Below are positions 1-12,884 of a DNA stretch of 64,000 bases, piece by piece; position 1 is the first letter of the stretch; each line of letters starts with the position of its first letter. Both the position numbers and the translations under genes were made by a program. The stretch spans positions 36,151,426 to 36,215,425 of the forward strand of contig OX392534.1 in the NCBI GenBank assembly GCA_947623455.1, in the 5' to 3' direction. This stretch comes from Mimachlamys varia (Eukaryota; Mollusca; Bivalvia; Pectinida; Pectinidae). The notes under the pieces are model-generated. The model was not told the origin of the DNA. It saw only the letters and a list, made by a program, of their open reading frames with translations, and ran no database searches.

Positions 1-942
1 CCCTAATGTTTAAACAATTTTGATTTATCAATTTAATAAAATCTTGTTGTTTATTTTTTATGACTTTGTAATCTTATTCGAAAGCGTGTTCTATATTGTG
101 GTTTAGTTCATGATGGTAAATATTTCTTCGTTGTTTGCTATTTCAAACGACATTTTCATTTGGTATTTTCAGATTAACTTATCTTTAACCAAGTTCATCA
201 GCATGTTTCCCCTTTTTTCTAGTTTAGGGAAATATATCATCTCCTTGTATAGTGTACTGTAGATATACTACCTATTAATCAACCCTCGTTGCATTCATGA
301 AGGTATGAACACGGTTTTGAGAGCATATCTTTTATGTATTTTTAGACACCGCGGAACAATCGATTAGAAACTATGGGGGAGGTGGCGCCGGCGAAATAAA
401 CCGTTACAAATAAAAATGTGATTTTGTCAGACTACCCAGAATCTATGATATTTAATTGATATTGAAAATTCATAAATATATTTCAAACGTAAGACATCTT
501 TTTTTTGTCAGTATAGCATAAAAGAATTTCAAAAGTTTTCGAACATGAATCACAAAAACAAAAATTATAACTCATGTGAATACTTAGGATTGGGCCAAAT
601 TTTTAAGAACAAGTTCAAAAGAGGTTATGCGATGTGACCGTTTAGTTTTTATTTCTTTGTTATTTTATGAACTTTTTGTGGAAATTCAGGTCCAGTTTGG
701 TATAACCGAAGGGTTATTAACTTAAGCCGCTGGAGAAAAAATAACCAAATTCCAGTTAAATGAAAATGTTTTGAATCGTCACTATGTTGGCGTTAAGATC
801 TATCTCTAGCTGACTCTTGAATAGTAAACAGATATTGAATAATAGAAAACAGTCTCATAGTGTTTTGATCAATTGGATGTCTGATCCTAAGTTTGAAACT
901 ATGGGTAGATAAGCTAATAGTAAAATTCAGTAGAGAATGATT
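1..942. other. Gene-free AT-rich stretch
   Basis: No supported gene, RNA or repeat is visible. The sequence is AT-rich with stops in all frames. Confidence 0.5.
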
Positions 943-1165
943 AGTTGGTTGGTTGGTTGGTCGGTTGATTGTTTTTCACCTCCTATTAACAACCAGGGTC
1001 ACATTATACTTTTAGTGGGCGTACCAGTCGTTCCACTCCCAAGTAGAGCGTAAATCAGGGAGTAACAACTACTACCATTGTAAGAGACTCTGGTATGTCT
1101 CGGTCTGGGGATAGAACCCATAGTCTTCCTCACAGGGGCGAACACTCAACTAAAGGCCAAGAGTG
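943..1165 (-). mobile_element. tRNA-derived SINE
   Basis: Read on the minus strand, the head (about 1165 down to 1095) is tRNA-like: an A-box-like TTTAGTTGAGTG is followed by a B-box-like GGGTTCTATCCCC. The body then runs through ACCGAGACATACCAGAGTC and GGAGTGGAACGACTGG and ends in a (CCAA)n simple repeat at 943-968. Head, body and simple-repeat tail are the layout of a SINE. I recognise the body as a type common in bivalve and gastropod genomes, from memory and without a search. The 67-codon open frame just beyond it (1171-1374, TTG start) has no recognisable product. Confidence 0.7.
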
Positions 1166-2931
1166 AGGTTGTGGCAAGGGAGACATTAAAATATAGAAAG
1201 TTGTTTAGAAAGAATGGAAAAGATAATATCCCAAGTTTAGTCGCCTTCTACGATGATGCAATGGGGGAAGCAGGTACAGTTTTTACGCCTTACCTGCAGG
1301 GCAGTTCGGTAGAAAAAGTATCTGTAAAAACTAAAGGGCTTGTAGCTGCCAGTCTAGTCCGTCTCTTACACTGAAACTTAATAGCATGTTCAATTTATTA
1401 CTAGCGGCTCATAGTACTGCTCCTTCTACTATATGATATAGTGAACACGTGTTGCAATGATAATGAATGAGGTCTCAATTTTGTTATTTAAACACTAATT
1501 AAGATACCATCACCAGTACACATGAACTTACAGCCCGCTCCTTCCCTACTGTACTAAATAAGCTGATAAAAACATCATCACCAGCATAAACGGGATTTTC
1601 GCCTCCTCACCCTCCCCCTCACCTATAAATAAGTGATTACCTCATAGTTTAAAGAGTGACTAGATCAGTCAACAATTTCAAGGGTTCGATATTTCACACG
1701 CACGTACCGGGTAGTACACATCTGTCGCGAGAGAGTAACCCTTGGAATTTGTAAATTGTCATTATCAATTGACGTAGCTCTCACCACATGTAAATATATC
1801 ACAGGAGCAGTAGTAATCATGTATATCTTACCAATGCTCTTTAGGCATAGCTCGACACATCACGTCTCCCACTGTCGCCGAAAGTGAAAGGTTCTGTGTC
1901 ATTTTACTTGGTTATGTTGGCTGTCCAGTAGGCGTCTTTCAATTACGTCATTTCTGTCATTACTGGAGGCGGTTGATATATAGCGTACACTGGGCGCATT
2001 ACGAAAGAAAACAAAAACATCTTTTCACTTTGACTTCGCTATAATGAGCAAATACATGTACCTCTTTGAGTATTTGCGATGTTTAGTATTGTTTCAATTG
2101 CTGGGAGCTTTCAAATACTATACGTCTTCATTCGTGACCTTATTTTAGCATTTTCATAACTGTTGCATTATATGGTTATTTTATGAAACATATTCAACCA
2201 TTTTGTGATGGTAGATACTCTTTGCAGAAAAACCATATTGCAAATGTAATAATATGACTTTCGTTCAATATCTGTTCATTTGATCCATATTCTCTTAAAT
2301 TGACACTAAATACAAATAATTTATAATAGTAAAACATACTGTGAGCGGGGTCAGAAATACACTATAATGGCAGGGATAAACTATATTTAACATATTGATA
2401 AGGAAAGTGGTGTTAAAGATAAAAAAAAGAAATGAAGGAATAACTTTCGTGATTGTGGTAATTACTGAAGAGACTTGTTCTCACGAAAAACAAAAATCTA
2501 GCAAACAGGAGCAATTTGGAAAAAGAAGAAGAACGGGTTTCATACATGCACGAGACAAATATTCTCTTTTTTTATCATGGCATCAGTTTCTGTACTTTTC
2601 GGTACAGTATTAGTGGCAACATATCTCTATTTTATAATGCCATCCCACTGGCATGTTTTACGTACGGATAACATCATGATAGCTTGGCATATTTAGCCAC
2701 ACGATTCCGACAATAAAAACAAGAATCAAGTGAAGACACGATCTGTGCAAAACATGTGTGAAATGATATGAAAGTAAAGATAATGTATCATTTCAGGGAG
2801 TAGATAACACAATTTGTTTTTTGTTTCTGTTCTTCAAGTTCAGTGGTGCATAAATATCTAGAATGCCGTTTATATTTTGTTGTTCTCCAATTTGCACGTA
2901 GATTAAGTGATCTCATATCTGAATTTTTTTC
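1166..2931. other. No gene recognised
   Basis: Only short open frames without recognisable domains. Some local CACCAG/CATCATCACC-rich similarity near 1505-1620 hints at an old repeat that I cannot delimit. Confidence 0.4.
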
Positions 2932-3405
2932 CAACAGACTGTTGGCATTCCCATGGGAACAAATTGCGCCCAACTCTACGCTGACTTATTTTTGTTTTGT
3001 TTTCATACGAGGCTAAATTTATGGAAGAGTTTATTAGGACAGGTAGGAAAAACCTTGCCAAATCTTTAAATTTCACTTTTAGATATATCGACGATGTGTT
3101 GTCGATAAACAGCAAGACGTTCGCTGACCGCGTCGATCGTATATACCCTTCTGAACTTGAAATAAACGACACAACAGACTCTTCTACATCAGCCGCTTAC
3201 CTCGATCTCTACTTAAACTTTGACCAACATGGGCAGCTAAATACTAAGCTATACGATACATAACGATTTCAATGTTCCGCTCATGGACTTTCCATTTCTT
3301 GATAGTAACATCCATGCTTCTCCAACCTATAGTGTTTACATATCGCAGTTGATTCATTATTCTAGGGCTTGCTTTATATATCGCAATTTTCGTGATCGAT
3401 GCGAC
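2932..3405 (+). pseudogene. Broken Penelope-like reverse transcriptase fragment
   Basis: Three successive plus-strand segments in different frames read as one reverse transcriptase palm region. The first (about 2935-3005) contains a VGIPMGTNCA-type motif. The second (about 2997-3262) contains FRYIDDVLS, the catalytic YxDD box, followed by YLDLYLNFD. The third (about 3266-3405) contains DFPFLDSNIH and VYISQLIHYSRAC. Frameshifts near 3000 and 3255 and a stop after LYDT separate them, so this copy is dead. From memory this motif set belongs to the Penelope-like retroelements of invertebrates. No endonuclease domain is visible. A tail of the same insertion may continue to about 3790, but I cannot fix the end. 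Confidence 0.7.
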
Positions 3406-5097
3406 TGCTGACAAGCGAAATTACTACACTGGGATAAGAGAAATATAATTTGATCAAAGGTATGAGTTTTTTGGTCGCAATTTGTTTTCTCATTGAAAAA
3501 TATACTGTAGCTTTGTGTGAAATGAAAAAAGACGTATTTGATTATGCTCATTAGTATGCTTCCTTCCTGTGATTGAGAATGATGACTCGGTTATCACTTT
3601 GAGGATTTCATTATCACTTTGATGTGATCATGATTTACGATGCGGATGTCGTCGATGAAGCAGAAGACGCTTACTCTTCCGGAACACCTGTTCTTTTTTT
3701 CTGTACTTTTAGATTTGTCAGCATGTAAATCTTTCTTTTTTCATATTTTGCCCGTAGTTTAGACGATTTTGAGTTCGAATCAGAGTTTTGTTGACGCTTG
3801 GGTATTTTCTATATTCACCTATAGAATGCTGTTAAAGGTTAAAGTCATGTTCAGTTTAGGCTTATTGACAAGGATGTTTTACTTGTATTCTCTTAAGGGC
3901 AGACGTACAACTTTATCAAGGAGTGGTTCTAACATGCACTTAAGGAACACCGGATGTCTAGTAGCGAAGTCAACCTCCATAACAGTATGTATATAATAAA
4001 AGGCCGTCTGATTTTTACGTTAGCTCTATTATATAGTAAATGTCTACAGCAGTAGGATTGAAAGTGTCTGTCATGAAAAAAAAATCATAAACACGTTTTA
4101 AATGAATGGTTAGCTTGTTCAGTATATTCCGATGCTCTACTGTAATATAAACCTTTATGATTTCTTGCAAACCTTCGTGTCAAAAATTATAAATGCTTCT
4201 TATTTGGAAAATGCTATAAATCCTTCTGAGGAGGTTGATGGTACAGTACTTTACTACTACAAAGCAAAAAATATGTGCTTTATTTTATTGTGTTCTATCA
4301 AAGTCGTATGACATGTCTCTTCATTATAAGTCCACCAGATCAATGCTATTTAGGGAATTTGGAAGTCAAATACTTTATTCAGACAGCGTCTTCATCCTGT
4401 AGAAGTATGTGTACTCTCTGCCATTTCAAATATCATTGTGTGTCAAAGGTAATCTTGATGTCTAGTTAGTCCAAAATCTCGATATCTTGCATGCAAATGC
4501 AAAATCTTAACAATATGGTTATGATAAGTTTAAGTTACTGTTTTTGTAGTTTAAGGCAACATTAGGTTTTCAAAAGCAAAGAATTATCAAGTGACATGAT
4601 ATTGCAGTTTACATGGAAAACGACGGACGGAACATCAAGTTGCCTTGTAATACCGTTTTGTAACATTGGTTATACATTAAAGTGTAAGTAAGTGTTGTGA
4701 ACCGATATTCATGTGAATGTATGCTGAATGTATGCATTTGGCACGAAAAGTCATGAACTATATATATATTGTAGTTTAATTGGGATCATTCCCCATCCGA
4801 TCCAGAAACGCAATTATTTCCTATATGTCACAACTTTTACTAATTGATAACTAAAACGTTGAAATTATTCTACGGTTAACGTTGTTATTGTTAATATCAA
4901 TTAAATGATGGCATTCAATGTAAAAACGCTTATGCCAAATGTTTCTTTTATATTTCGAAAACTCCAATATCTGTACTTGTCGTTTTATTACTTGAATCCT
5001 TTATAATAACAAGTACTTATTGTAATGGGGGACCATAACAGAAGTCCCCAAAACCCAAGCAGTTCGCTTCGCAGAGCTGAAATACATTTACACACCG
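3406..5097. other. No gene recognised; possible retroelement tail
   Basis: Scattered short open frames only. The part up to about 3790 may be the 3' region of the broken reverse transcriptase insertion. A short (AT)n run lies near 4760. Nothing else supported. Confidence 0.4.
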
Positions 5098-5840
5098 AAC
5101 GATATTTAAATTTCAACCAATCCAAGCAAGAAAATGGCAGCCATTTTGTTGAATTGCGCAAAAAAAAGTTACGTAGTTGTTCGTAGAGCCATAACACAAC
5201 TACATACAAAAGGAGGGATGCCAATTTTGGTCTTTCTGTGGCCTATTAGTGATGGGGCTAATATTTTGCAGGAAGATTATTTAAAGTCAGTTGCATATTG
5301 TATTATGTTCAAAACATCTAATTTTGTGTGGACTCATAGGAAATGTGGGGGTCAAAGTGGGGGGGGGGCAGTAAAATGAAAATTTTGTTTTTGACGTTCT
5401 CACGCACTGCAAAATATAGAAAAACTTTTGTTTCTGTTAAATAAGTAGCAGACTTGAAGATTGAAGTTGATCAAAAATAAGTAAAAAAACTCATAAAGTA
5501 GGTCTTTATGCAAATGCCTAATGCAACTGACCTTAAATTTACTTCCTGCAAAATTGAAGCCTTAACACTGATAGGCCGCAGAAAGGCCAAATTGGCACCC
5601 CTCTTTTAAACGAAATCGGGCATCTAAATATTAACCAATCAGAAGCCAGGAAATGGCGGCCATTTGTGGAATCACAAAACCAAAGTTATGATGATGTTTG
5701 TAGAGACATATCACACTTACATTGCCGATTTGAGCGAAATGGGACAATATCTAAATTTCGACCAATCAGAAGCCTCCTGTTGTCGGCCATTTTATTTAAT
5801 CTAAAAATGGACTTCATCATTGTGTTCCTGATATCAGACA
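5098..5840. repeat. Composite inverted and direct repeat (old MITE-like cluster)
   Basis: The stretch around 5216-5300 reappears inverted at about 5510-5605; both arms share TTTGCAGGAAG and GTCAGTTGCAT. Outside the arms, a segment near 5098-5205 recurs directly near 5610-5720 and again near 5735-5840, each time with ACCAATC followed by GGCxGCCAT-type sequence. The 139-codon frame at 5666-6085 runs through this repeat and has no recognisable domain, so I do not call it a gene. A run of nine G lies near 5361. Confidence 0.55.
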
Positions 5841-7764
5841 ACACCTATAAACCAATTTCCATGGAAATTTGGAGAATATTGATTTTTTTTTTAACATTGA
5901 CAATTCTTCACCTGGAGTCCGTCAGGAATACATATGCGAAGTTTCATTACTACATGTACATTATCAACCGCATAGGAATAACATGTATACCATATGTTTT
6001 CAGCAGTTATATACATAGTTTTATCCATTTGAATTTAGTAACACATTCTGTCAGAAACCAAACCTTGATCCCGAGTAATCTCTAGAAACAAAACCTCAAA
6101 GTCTGTATATTGTATCCAGGGACCATGTTATTTCGTGTTTGATCATCTCTCACGGGAACTTCTCTCTCATAACATTTTATTTTGAATCTTTCACGGTATA
6201 ATTGATTTCACTTCCCACAGCACGTACATATAAGATTTACAGATCTATTCTGAGTATCATATATTCTCCCCAAGGACGTACAGCAACTCAAAAGGACGAA
6301 ATTTTCCGACAGACGCCCAAACTTGACAGATTGCCCAGGCCGCTCGTATCAGTTACAGCTATATTCATTAATTCTTATTGATTACACTTACAGTTTGTGT
6401 ACAGGGAGATTGTTAGCTGATAACGGAAAGTCTCCTGGCTAATTTGATGGCCAGTCTGGCAGCAGGCGAGCAAGCGGACATCCTTACTGACAGATGATGT
6501 ACACCTCTATCGATACAGCCAAGGATATCACACGTTTTTGAACCGATTCCAGCAATCAAGTCATTACATTTTGCATCTTCTTTCGGAAGATATCGGCACA
6601 TCGGTTAAACTATAACTTGAAAATAGATAAGGACAGGAAAGATTATATAAGAAGACACCGACAGAAAAGGGGAAGTAACAAAGCAGATGCACTTTCTAAG
6701 ACTTTTTCGGAAAGTTCTGTTTGCTCGATGGAAAGATTCGAAGATGTTTTATTGGAATGATAGCTAATATTGTCACAAAAACAAATACTACCTAGTAGAG
6801 AGTTTGTTTGGCAAACCCTATACAAATTCTAAATTGTACCTGATGAGAGTCTGTTGGCCTCTCGAGGCAATTATAAATGTATCGTCTGACTTACCAAAAC
6901 TACATCGAAGTTCATTAAGTATTTAAACCACAATGCATGGTTCATACCTTGTCTCAAATGTGCAACTTGTATTACTTGATTTTCACAAAATAATGATGCA
7001 TTGTACTTCTATACGATATTAACAAAAATTGTAACAAAGTGGGTTTTATCGGGTTTACTGCTGAGGTGTACACAAACAGGCTTGAAATAAAACCCTAGAC
7101 ATACTTTCAATTAGTATAGCCGTGCCGATAGTAATTATTTAGCGGTAAACAGTTTGCACAGGGTTCATATGTGGTCGTACAGGGCAATGATCTAATATCA
7201 TATTAAGATCTATTGAACATCTCCCACATGCTCGATCGACTGAAGGTGTCAAAATGTAAATGAATGCAGCCGTCTTCAGATCGATTTACATATAAGGTAA
7301 ACTTGGGAAGGGATCGCACTTTGCACACGGCCCTTTACATTTTAGATTTTGAGAAGCATGAAAATGGGTACGAAATTGGGGACAGGACAGAGCGATATAG
7401 ATCACAGAAATGGACGGACAAACAACAACTAACACCCGAAGGAACCGATGAATAAGCTTTAACCGACACCAGTTTGTCACTCTTTGTTACAAATACCGCA
7501 ATTAAGCAACAGAAAGGTCCTCAATAAGAATTTAAAGAATATAAACATAACTTATAATCAAATCAATCGAAGCAAAAAAAAAAAAAACGCTTTCAAGGAA
7601 GAGAGTACATATTCTGCCATAGCACATGCAATATAAAAAGAACGCTTTTAGTAATAAATCTAGAGATGGGAAGTTTATATCTATTAGTCTGTATGTGTGT
7701 CGTAATTCCAACGTAAACATTTGTTACCGCTTGTTTCAGTAAATATTCAAATGTTATATTCTAC
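5841..7764. other. No gene recognised
   Basis: Short open frames only. A minus-strand frame at 6413-6601 and a plus-strand stretch around 6613-6760 were considered and not supported. Confidence 0.4.
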
Positions 7765-7869
7765 CATATTCGTCCGTCTGTCTGTCCGTTTGCCACACTT
7801 CGTTTCCACGCAACAACAGCAGCAAATGATATCCGATTTCCTTGAAACTTCGTTACAAGGAAAAATGCC
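7765..7869 (+). repeat. Left part of a dispersed repeat, cut by a transposon
   Basis: The stretch ...GCAAATGATATCCGATTT...CTTGAAACTT matches 10690-10730 (AACAAATAATATCCGATTT...CTTGAAACTT). The sequence after the transposon (10597 on) matches the continuation of the same unit (compare CGCCACTT...GTGGAG at 10616-10648 with CGCCACTT...GGCGGAG at 10780-10807). The transposon therefore landed inside an older repeat unit. Confidence 0.55.
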
Positions 7870-7873
7870 TTAA

Positions 7874-10592
7874 AGGGTTTTGGCCACGATTTTGAAAATC
7901 TTGTAAAAAGTGATTAAACTTGTAGCACATTTCAATAAATACTGATAGCCTATGAACGAGCATTCGATTTTGTTCCGGGATCTAGATATTGACAGTCAAA
8001 GTTGACCGCTCCCGACTGGCGAGAATTTTAATGAGCTGACCGGTCACGTGGTACATGTGACGTCATTGAAGCACAACTGACCGACTCAGGTAAACTGATC
8101 AGTGGTACATAGACGAAAAAAAGCTTAGTAGAAAAACGCCTATTGAATTCGACATGTAAGTCAATCTTGATTGTTGTTTAATTCTTTTGATTAATGAATA
8201 AAATATCTTGAAAAAAATATAGGTATGTACTTCTAAACTTAAGAAAGGAAATAGGAAATGCCGTTTAAAAACATCGTAATGTTAGTGTGTATTACACATC
8301 CGCCTCTTGCTAACAATAGTTCTTCTACAAAGGACCACGGAACCATAAGGTCTGTGAACGGACATTATGATTTTACAGACACGTTACATATTGGTTTTAT
8401 AGATATATATAGTATATGAATACAGTTGCAACAGACACGCATAGAGCGGTTGTGAGTATATTACTGGACGGAGCCATTTTCTTGACATATCATTTTTTTT
8501 AAATTTATTGTATTGAAGTTGTGACTTTATTTAGCTGGAATTGAATTAATACACCATACACTGCTGATCGATTCATGAATATGTGTTCAAAGTTATACCC
8601 ACAACATGTAAAATTCGCAAACATCAAATCTTCCTTGATTGCATATAAAGTGTGAGGTAATATACTACGTGTTTGATCTTGGTGATTTTAAAATCATGTG
8701 GTTTGCTAATACAAACTATTTACGCTGTACAATTAAACATTTTCGTAAGCACTTCAGAAGTATTATATATTATGACGTCAACAGTACAGTATGATTTGTT
8801 TAGATGATGAAGTAAATAAAACCACGGATTTAGATAAGTCCGTATTAAATAATAATATACAGAACAAGTATATATGGTAATAGTAAAGCACGTAAAATGG
8901 AATGCAAAAACTTTCATTCGTTCAAATTCAATTTTTGTCTAGTATAAATAAAGTTGACATTGTCACAAATAGATGTGAAAACATAACAGTCTGAATTATT
9001 TGTGTTAAATTGAAATGTTGTTTAAAATGTGGACTGAAATCGGTTTGCCAAAAATTAAAGGCTCTTCCCAACTTTTTTATTTCACTTGATTCAGTAACAC
9101 ACCAGTCTATATGTGTGGAATGATTAAATATGTTCCAAGGATTAAGTCTGTGGCCATGAAAAAAAACCCAAATAACATACGCTAATGAGTATTGAAACAT
9201 ATTAGAAAAGTGTTTTCCTACGATTACTGTATACGTTTTTACAACATCTCTTAGTCAACCAGTTTTGGGTTGAAGTGGTTGCAGTTTGAAACGATTACTC
9301 TTAATCCTAGCGCAGAAAAATACTGCGTCATATTCTTTAAATTGTACTGAAACAGAAACAGTAGTCTAAATATATGTGAAATTCAAACACGATAAATAAA
9401 TGAATTTTGTTAGACTCACTCTAGTTGGTGATTTTCATTTAAACTAGTATTCAAATAATTGGACGAGTTTAAATCTTGTTTTTCATACAGTTTTCATAAA
9501 TTGGACTGGAGAAGTTTTGGTTTATATCATAAAGTGAAAGTGTGTCACATTAACGCATCTACAATTCTTGGATCAGCCCCTGAGAATATATCATAAATCC
9601 AGGGACACATATATACGTCCTTGAAAAATCCATTAATCAAATGTTTATGTTGATATTTTAAAATATGCAATTATTCAAATAAAAACGCCATAGTATCAGC
9701 ATCACCATTTTTACAAATATAATAAAACTTAAAAATTCAGAAACATCGTATGTATGTGATACATATACAGTTTAACCTAAATAACATCGTCAGGTTTTGC
9801 CAAGGCTACTAGCCTATAATGTTAAATACTGATAATATAGAGTTATATTCTGTTGAAAACGCCTATAAATTTTATAAAAAAGTTTTTCTTCCGACACTGG
9901 GGACGGCTAAGGATAAAAAGAATTATCTCACATATACGTCCCTGATAATTATAAGATCAAGACTACCCTTCGAATTCACGGCCATAACATTCACACCTCT
10001 TGGTAATTACAGGGTAATTAGTACACCTGCCACAACTCACAGGTAGGTACAAATGCCCTTTGGCTAGTATATGTATGACAGGTAAAGCTACAGGTAACTT
10101 ACATAGCTGTAAAATCAGATTGTGTAAATTGAGTTACTGTCTCTAAGCTTGGAGTTACTGAGACGTCACGGTCTGGATTCGAATTTAATGCAGTTCATGC
10201 AAAAATCGGAATTAGATAGTTTATTTTTCTCTCAAGATCATTAATAACCATTAATAATTTTAACCACACAACATACATTAGTTGCTGTCATTACTTACAC
10301 CAAGGAATAAGATAGTAAGTCCATACTTACACTTGCAGATAAGACATAAATATGTAATGGGAGTATCAGAATAGGTACAGGTATCGGATACGTTGTGCCT
10401 CAGTGACATCACACATCACGTGACCTAGAATCCCGGTCAAAATATGCATATTCACTAGGCTAATATAAATGGGGCGTGACCTGCCTGTCCATTTTCCAGA
10501 CACCGAAGGAGACGGGGTATCGGTCACTACACGTATTGTGGCATCAGATAAGATTGAAATATGAAATTATGAAAAATCGTGGCCAAAACCCT
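7874..10592. mobile_element. Non-autonomous DNA transposon with TTAA target duplication
   Basis: The ends are perfect inverted repeats for 20 bp (AGGGTTTTGGCCACGATTTT at 7874; its complement ends at 10592). Each end is flanked by TTAA (7870-7873 and 10593-10596). Further in, both sides share a subterminal stretch with GGTCACGTG, then GTGACGTCA or ATGTCACTG and GxAGCACAAC (about 8040-8085 and 10385-10425). TTAA target choice is typical of the piggyBac superfamily, but the 2719-bp interior has no open frame resembling a transposase (no DDD/DDE motifs seen), so it would need a transposase from elsewhere. Family assignment is inference. Confidence 0.75.
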
Positions 10593-10596
10593 TTAA

Positions 10597-10880
10597 GAAC
10601 TCTATCAAGTTCCCTCGCCACTTCTGTCGGATGTGATGTGGTGGAGGTATGGTCCTTGATTAACGAAAAATGTCATTTTCTTACGTTTCCGTGCCATAAC
10701 GGCAACAAATAATATCCGATTTTCTTGAAACTTGGTAATAAGTTTATTTGTCTAAAGGTCTCTGCCATGTTTAATCGCCACTTTTAGCGGACTTTATTTG
10801 GCGGAGAAATGGCCCCTTGATTAATGTTTCCTTGCGAACACGGCAACAAATATTTACCAATTTCTGTGCACAAGGATTTA
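10597..10880 (+). repeat. Right part of the dispersed repeat plus further units
   Basis: At least two units are visible, each with a GGTGGAG/GGCGGAG box, a TTGATTAA box, an ACGGCAACAAATA box and CTTGAAACTT or a degenerate version. The unit length is about 100-110 bp. Not coding. Confidence 0.5.
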
Positions 10881-12800
10881 CTTTAGTGTCTACAGCTTGA
10901 AAATTACAAAAGCGTTTTACCAATAATATGATTACATCCTTACGAAAGGGGCAAAAGCGGGGGATATTAATTCTACAAATTAGTTTGTTTTGTTAACACC
11001 AACTCAAATTAAACGCAAAGGAGGACTTTCTGTCGAGTGCCGTCGAAACCCATTTGGGATACTTCGGGTGGTTTGTTAATAAAAGGTTCTGACCGTATCA
11101 TGAAACTAACGAGAAAAAGATATTCATCAACAGTAAACATAAAAGAGATAATAATCGGGGAAAATCCTCTTAAGTGAGAGCTAGGCCATTACTACAGTGA
11201 AAGCGGACACATAAAGCCAACTATCGTTAGCTCTTTTAGAGCAGTTAAAAGCAGATGAGGATGTCAGCATTAAATGTGATACCATCAGAAGGGAAGATAA
11301 CGGTTCAAATTGTTGTATACATGTAACATTAGTTATTCTACTAAGCGTCAGTGACATGCTGTTAAGCTCATTAAACCGAAGTACAATGGGTCTTATAAGT
11401 GCATACATGCCTCTTAAATTATACAGTCACTAATGCAATCTTACAAGTCTAAAAGAGAGCTCTGTCACTGTACTGTACCTAAATTGCCACTTCAAGAAGA
11501 TTCCAGAATGAATTTTTTTTATTTCTTCATTCCAATAGGAATTAACACGACAAAGTATATATTGCATGCCTTCAATATGTTGGTTTCCTTGGTGCACTGT
11601 TATACGGTTCATTGTCAGCTATTAAAACATTGAAGTTTATCATAACTTGTAACGAATAAGCTTGTAAAAGTGGTAGATCTAAATAAATGTTTTATGTTTC
11701 TCTGTGTTCAATTATATTCGTAAAAAGTTTGCTTCAAAAACTGATTAATTTACATGTTGAAAAACACCCATCAGAAAGCGAAAATGGGGTACATTTGTTT
11801 CGTGATTTCACTTCACCTCACCCACGTGTGGGAATCTTGATTAAGCAAGTGCGTGGGTAAATGATATATGGCCAATTAAAATCATCTGGTTCACCCCAAT
11901 CCCCTAAATTAGGCTTATTAACACAGGTACACGCCTTCCCCGATACATGACTGTCGTTTATGGCCCTGTGAATTTTATTGACCATCAATAAAGCTGATGT
12001 TTTGATGGGTATGATTGTAGGAACTGTTTTTGTTCCAGTAATTGGGTGCTGGATAACTTGGAGATGGAAGACGAACACACTAACGTTAAAGAATGCACAG
12101 CTGCAGTGATCACGAATGGTGTGGGCACATTGGCATCGTAAATACACATGTACTGATATTTCCGTTCATGGCAGTACTTTGCATCATGTCCTTGTATTAC
12201 CGTTTATCGTTTTTTAGCGTATGCTATATTTCGCCTTTTCTATACAAAATCACAGGTTTTGAATTTAGCGTATTTTGATTTTAGCTACGATAGTTAATGT
12301 TAGCGCACGTATCATATATAATACAAGAAATGAATTATGAACAATTATTCTTATTGAAAATCCTCGCGTATTGCATCAAATGTTATCGCGAAGGATACAG
12401 TAACACCGCAATATGCCGCTGTAGGATCACTAAAGTTAAATCAGGTCGTTCTTTGAGGTTCCAACCATTTTACACCTAATGGTTTTATATTGTGCTGTAT
12501 CCTCATACTGAATAATGAAACCAATTTTAGTGATATTTTATTTTTCGCGATGGAGTGCTGTCCCGAACATAGCGAAAATGTGACACTCGCTTAAATAACC
12601 CGATCTACGGTATATGAAGGTGAGCGTTTTTGAATATGCGCATTGGTGTGGTTGAGAATGATGACCATCTATAAGAGGTCCTTTGTGAACCATTTTGATA
12701 TTAATATATTAAAATCATATTCATACTAGATGAATAAACAATGTCACAACGAACAGTGCATCTACACAAACTGAACTTTTTTCGCTAACATGCCGTTATA
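10881..12800. other. No gene recognised
   Basis: Short open frames only. The 109-codon minus-strand frame at 11818-12147 has no recognisable domain, no partner exon and no clear splice sites. Confidence 0.4.
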
Positions 12801-12884
12801 ATTTACTGGAAAGAGCCCAACATTACTATCAAATGAAGCACAATATAATTCGGTTTGTCTGTTGGTACATGATACAAAAAATAT

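Noticed and set aside
5666..6085. 139-codon open frame
   Set aside because: It overlaps a repeat block and has no domain; hydrophobic stretches follow from AT-rich sequence.
6613..6760. Stretch encoding NKADALSK, reminiscent of the gypsy RNase H end
   Set aside because: Only eight residues match, with no neighbouring RT or integrase motifs.
11818..12147. 109-codon minus-strand open frame
   Set aside because: No recognisable domain, no partner exons, ordinary composition.
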